Shown here piece by piece: positions 63,320-64,000 of a DNA stretch of 64,000 nt (position 1 is the stretch's first letter; each line of letters opens with the position of its first letter). The stretch comes from Corynebacterium sp. MSK297 (GTDB lineage Bacteria; Actinomycetota; Actinomycetes; Mycobacteriales; Mycobacteriaceae). The stretch is from positions 21,836 to 85,835 of the forward strand of contig NZ_JASPGD010000009.1 in assembly GCF_030232885.1 (NCBI RefSeq), written 5' to 3'. The position numbers and the translations under genes were made by a program. Below the pieces are notes generated by a model. That model was not told the DNA's origin and ran no database searches. It saw only the letters and a list, made by a program, of their open reading frames with translations.

Positions 63320-64000
63320 TGGAGCTACCTAATGATTAGGCAGCTATTTCTTTTCTGCTGGTGGTTAGGCTGGTGTGGTTCTCGAAATCGACAGGGCTGA
63401 CCATCCCGAGTGCGGAATGCCGGCGCCGACGGTTGTAGACCACTTCAATCCAGTAAGCAACGGCCTTGCGGGCGGAATCACGGGTTGCCCAGCGCTTCCG
63501 GTCGTAGAACTCGGTTTTAAGCGTCGACCAGAACGACTCAGCCATCGCGTTATCGAAACACACACCGGTACGACCCACAGACTGAGCAATGCCTAGGTTG
63601 CGGCATACCTCCCAGAGCTGCTCGCTGGTAAATTGCGTTCCGCGGTCAGCGTGAAACACCAGCCCGTCAGCAACGTCACCGCGGAAGCGTATGCGCCATC
63701 CGAAGTGCTCGTTCGACCAGGCATGTATCTTGCACGCTATCCATAGCCCAGCCCAGCACCCTGCGGGAATGACCATCGCGGACCGCGCACAAATACAACC
63801 AGCCCTCACCGGTGCGCAGATAAGTAATATCTGACATCCACACCCGGTTAAGCTCACCAGTATCAAACATGCGCTTTACCAGGTCAGGAAGCGTGGACTT
63901 ACGCTCAGATTGAATCGTTGTCGCCGGCACAAAAGCACGCGGTGAAATCCCTTCAATGCCCATCAGACGCATCCGCTTAGCCACAGTCTTGCGATTCACA
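63309..64000 (-). mobile_element. IS3-family insertion sequence B (partial, runs off the window)
   Basis: It begins near TGGACACGTAGTGGAGC (about 63309), within the orfB tail of element A, and continues past the window end. It carries the rightward-facing complement of a transposase gene read on the minus strand. The exact junction lies between about 63290 and 63310. It has no further visible end in the window. Confidence 0.75.
63336..64000 (-). pseudogene. IS3-family transposase OrfB of element B, frameshifted
   Basis: Reading on the minus strand from the window end, one frame gives RKTVAKRMRLMGIEGISPRA, then WMSDITYLRTGEGWLYLCAVRDGHSRR (first catalytic Asp) and stops at TGA (63676-63678). 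The rest continues in another frame: GDVADGLVFHADRGTQFTS (second Asp), CFDNAMAESFWSTLKTEFYDR (Glu) and ends RKEIAA-TAA at 63336. One extra base around 63680-63687 (CTTCCGCGG where the frame would need CTTCGCGG) explains it. The frameshift lies between the two Asp residues, so the protein is likely inactive, unless the extra base is a sequencing error. Confidence 0.85.

Overview
The window reads as a chromosomal segment of a Corynebacterium species. The evidence is gene content and order: mctBC-type monocarboxylate uptake, a prpDBC methylcitrate operon, a short AroQ-type chorismate mutase next to pcrA, perM-purN-purH, amtR beside ribosomal protein genes, htrA-mog-mscL, galU-glp-rimJ-glpR, and pmt-rsmI-betP-metG. 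These match blocks known from Corynebacterium glutamicum and partly from Mycobacterium tuberculosis. That comparison is from memory, not from a search. Nearly all of the window is dense, ordinary chromosome. The right end carries insertion sequences.

Layout. 1-7.5 kb: tail of an aldo/keto reductase, acetate/pyruvate/propionate uptake (mctB-mctC), a membrane-anchored serine hydrolase-like protein, and prpD-prpB-prpC for propionyl-CoA breakdown. 7.5-11.4 kb (minus strand): a Tat-exported DUF1906 protein, tRNA-Arg(CCU), the thyA-folA-mycoredoxin operon, and cysQ. 11.4-17.3 kb: lhr helicase and nei, both DNA repair. 17.3-22.5 kb (minus): an operon of a His-rich secreted Zn amidase, a His-rich zinc exporter (CDF) and pgi. 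22.8-25.7 kb (minus): a two-component flavin monooxygenase pair, an OsmC-like protein and chorismate mutase. 25.7-30.5 kb: pcrA and two adjacent secreted M23 peptidases. 30.8-34.6 kb: perM-like gene, purN, purH.

34.6-40.3 kb is the least ordinary block: a TetR regulator facing an etfB-etfA-cytochrome b-alpha/beta hydrolase operon, then amtR (nitrogen master regulator). In the C. glutamicum order I remember, this electron-transfer operon is not between purH and amtR. 40.5-42.4 kb: six ribosomal protein genes (S18, S14, L33, L28; divergently L31B, L32), all of the zinc-ligand-free type. 42.5-47.3 kb: HtrA-like protease, mog, a small conserved protein, mscL, a SAF-domain protein and 5-formyl-THF cyclo-ligase. 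47.5-52.1 kb: galU, the gephyrin-like cell-division protein Glp, a RimJ-type acetyltransferase and the Glp membrane receptor GlpR. 52.2-62.1 kb: tag, doxX, a membrane zinc-finger protein, pmt, rsmI, betP, metG and an MFS transporter. 62.2-64 kb: an IS3-type element whose transposase tail is cut off by a second, frameshifted IS3-type element that runs off the window.

Several units fit together physiologically: carboxylate uptake with propionate breakdown; thymidylate/folate genes with purine synthesis and folate salvage; and an envelope theme (amidase, M23 peptidases, PerM, Glp/GlpR, MscL, BetP, PMT). I found no phage, CRISPR array, biosynthetic cluster or recognisable defence system. The best candidates for something undescribed are the ETF-cytochrome b-hydrolase operon, with its duplicated N-terminal motif, and the His-rich amidase/zinc-exporter operon.
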